A DNA stretch of 6,506 nucleotides from Acidobacteriota bacterium (GTDB lineage: Bacteria; Acidobacteriota; Terriglobia; UBA7540). Position numbers and translations under genes: made by a program. Numbering within the stretch: position 1 is the first letter of the stretch; each line of letters begins with the position of its first letter. This document shows positions 5,372 to 6,506 of this stretch, piece by piece. The notes under the pieces were generated by a model. The model ran no database searches and was not told the origin of the DNA. It saw only the letters and a list, made by a program, of their open reading frames with translations. The stretch covers positions 175 to 6,680 of the forward strand of contig PMYF01000453.1 in assembly GCA_003171295.1 (NCBI GenBank). The letters are read 5' to 3'.

Positions 5372-5725
5372 ATGGCGAAGAACTTTAAGGCGCTGCAAGC
5401 GAAAATGTCTCGTGAGGCACGGGCGCGCTCGGAGGACAAAGCCAACCAAATGATCCGGGAAATGGCTCTGGATGAGCTGCGGGGAGCGCTCGACCTGACG
5501 CAGGAACACCTGGCGGAAATTCTGCACGTTAATCAGGCGGCTATTTCCAAAGTGGAGCGCCGCTCCGATATGTATATCAGCACCCTGCGGAAGATCATCG
5601 AGGCCATGGGAGGGCAACTGGATATCCGCGCCATCCTTCCGGAGGGCATTGTCCGCATCAACCAATTTGAGGAGGTTCGCAGGCCCGCGCGGGCCAAACC
5701 TGCCCCTCGACGTGGTCCAGGCTGA
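5372..5725 (+). CDS. XRE-family antitoxin, HigA-like, intact
   Basis: This 117-residue antitoxin has the usual layout of the HigA/XRE antitoxins paired with Gp49-type toxins. The N-terminal helix (MAKNFKALQAKMS, then REARARSEDKANQMIREM) leads into a helix-turn-helix at about residues 37-63 (LRGALDLTQEHLAEILHVNQ, then AAISKVERR). The family tail follows: SDMYISTLRKIIEAMGGQLD (65-84) and VRINQFEE (94-101). The last 15 or so residues (RRPARAKPAPRRGPG) are a basic, Pro-rich extension of low complexity. In an intact locus it would bind and neutralise the toxin and repress the operon. It overlaps the toxin frame by 17 nt and has its own Shine-Dalgarno. With the toxin broken it is an orphan that could still repress its promoter or neutralise related toxins elsewhere. 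Its stop is 25 nt from the converging protease stop. Confidence 0.93.
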   Translation: MAKNFKALQAKMSREARARSEDKANQMIREMALDELRGALDLTQEHLAEILHVNQAAISKVERRSDMYISTLRKIIEAMGGQLDIRAILPEGIVRINQFEEVRRPARAKPAPRRGPG

Positions 5726-5750
5726 CCGGCGCAGGCCGCGTGTTTCCATC

Positions 5751-6455
5751 TCATTCCGGCAGCCTCCCTTCCAGCGAGGCGTCTTTCGGAATCAACCAAC
5801 GGCCCAGCCAGAGGACAACGGCGTCAATCAGCCAGTGTGCGAGTATGGAGGGGTAGAGGCTCCCGAACCGCATGACGGGGTAGGCGAGCAGCGCTCCCAA
5901 CAGTCCGGCGCGGATCATGCCACTCCATCCCTGATAGGAATGCGCCAGCCCGAAGGCCACCGAGCACGCGACCCAGGCCCACCCGACCGAGTGGAACCAA
6001 TGATTCAGTTGCGTCAGCAGAAAACCCCGGAAAAGAAATTCCTCGCAGAACGCTGCCGTGGGCGCAACGATCACGACTGACCAGACCTTCTCCCGAGTTG
6101 TTTCCGGAATCAGCAGGCTGACCAGCTCAGATTCCTGCGGCAGCCAACCGCGACGCTCACCCAGGAGGACCAACCCCAACGCCAGGAGCGAGACCAGCGC
6201 GATGCCCGCGGCCCAGCCCAGGGCGTCGACGAGAGGCACCGCCCGGAAGCCTGTGCGAAAAACGTCCCGTGCGACCAGGAACACTACTCCCAATCCCAGA
6301 ACGGTCAGTACCCATTGGGAAAAAACCGCAGAGACGTAGAGCGCCAGGCGGGGCAGTTCCCGGACCTGGCTGTTGCGGGTCGAGGAGTAAGAGAGCGCCG
6401 GCACACCCCCCACAAGCAGGGCTGTGAACAGAGCTGCGATGAGTGTGGTCAACAT
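5751..6455 (-). CDS. CPBP-family intramembrane metalloprotease (CAAX protease/Abi type)
   Basis: This 234-residue integral membrane protein has the three CPBP motifs in order. Motif 1 is EEFLFR (E138, E139, R143). Motif 2 is FGLAH (F168 to H172). Motif 3 is HWLID (H207 to D211). The glutamates and the two histidines are the expected catalytic or metal-binding residues. Hydrophobic segments at about 1-22, 38-63, 75-98, 125-136, 155-172, 180-196 and 202-220 indicate a polytopic inner-membrane protein. Length is normal for the family. Members act as type II CAAX prenyl proteases in eukaryotes, and in bacteria in bacteriocin self-immunity, signalling or unknown roles; the substrate here is unknown. 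The ATG at 6455 gives a hydrophobic N-terminus but no clear Shine-Dalgarno precedes it, so the start could be later. It is transcribed toward the antitoxin gene. Confidence 0.9.
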   Translation of the reverse strand: MLTTLIAALFTALLVGGVPALSYSSTRNSQVRELPRLALYVSAVFSQWVLTVLGLGVVFLVARDVFRTGFRAVPLVDALGWAAGIALVSLLALGLVLLGERRGWLPQESELVSLLIPETTREKVWSVVIVAPTAAFCEEFLFRGFLLTQLNHWFHSVGWAWVACSVAFGLAHSYQGWSGMIRAGLLGALLAYPVMRFGSLYPSILAHWLIDAVVLWLGRWLIPKDASLEGRLPE

Positions 6456-6506
6456 GCAAGAGCCCGTCCAGCCGTTCGCGGCGCGGGGCCACTAGGGCTG
6501 TTTCTC

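Larger units (their letters stand above)
5005..5388 (+). pseudogene. HigB-like toxin (RelE superfamily, Gp49 family), broken by an in-frame TGA
   Basis: Read as one frame, 5005-5388 encodes a Gp49/HigB-type mRNA interferase of 127 codons. Residues 1-67 run from (V/M)EWEVEYTGEFETW to HMKELIIQHA. A TGA follows at 5206-5208. The same frame then continues for 59 codons with the family's C-terminal half (RPYRVLYAFDP, then LIGGDKTGDDRWYERFVPIADQLYDEHL) to TAA. In homologues as I recall them, Gly occupies the TGA position (HAGRPYRV), so one GGA to TGA change explains it. Codons 24-39 are covered by a 20-bp palindrome and carry about three extra residues compared with relatives. GTG at 5005 is chosen because it gives the family N-terminus. 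The 67-residue product lacks the C-terminal part of the RelE fold and is probably inactive. The frame overlaps the antitoxin start by 17 nt, a normal operon layout. A sequencing error at 5206 is the main alternative. Confidence 0.85.

Noticed and set aside
6157..6492. 111-residue - strand frame at the right edge
   Set aside because: It is an out-of-frame shadow of the CPBP protease, rich in Arg, Pro and Gly and without motifs.

Overview
The window comes from a high-GC bacterial chromosome. One 60-base line inside the sugar kinase (841-900) counts to about 63% GC, while two lines inside the abortive-infection gene (4141-4200 and 4441-4500) count to about 47-50%. The extrachromosomal-looking spacers, the dispersed GC-rich hairpin repeats and the gene set (PfkB kinase, SIS-domain sugar-phosphate enzyme, Gp49-type toxin-antitoxin pair, CPBP protease) fit a soil-type or metagenomic bacterium. 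Acidobacteriota is my best guess, but nothing in the window proves the phylum.

Left part (1-2164): a short repeat hairpin is followed by a complete PfkB-family sugar kinase on the + strand (174-1079). It converges on a complete SIS-domain protein on the - strand (1130-2164) that resembles the isomerase half of GlmS and type II glucosamine-6-phosphate deaminases. Both act on sugars or sugar phosphates, but they face each other and are not one operon.

Middle (2165-3819): about 1.65 kb without a confident gene. It holds a degenerate 24-nt tandem repeat, two exact 45-nt direct repeats built around a GC-rich hairpin, a dispersed-repeat-like motif, one doubtful small ORF (2899-3183, - strand) and a few dyads. 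It looks like repeat-rich, decaying intergenic DNA.

Right part (3820-6455): a small defence or stress islet. A lower-GC gene on the - strand (3820-4767) encodes an AbiJ-N/Abi-C type protein with a C-terminal HEPN-like RNase motif. Divergent from it lies a HigB/HigA-like type II toxin-antitoxin locus. Its toxin (5005-5388) is broken by an in-frame TGA and carries a perfect 20-bp inverted repeat that appears to have overwritten part of the coding sequence. Its XRE antitoxin (5372-5725) is intact. A CPBP-family membrane protease (5751-6455, - strand) ends 25 nt from the antitoxin.

The most noteworthy signals are the palindrome-scarred, nonsense-mutated toxin beside an intact orphan antitoxin, and its pairing with a candidate abortive-infection HEPN protein of different base composition. 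I see no RNA gene, CRISPR array, transposase or convincing intrinsic terminator.
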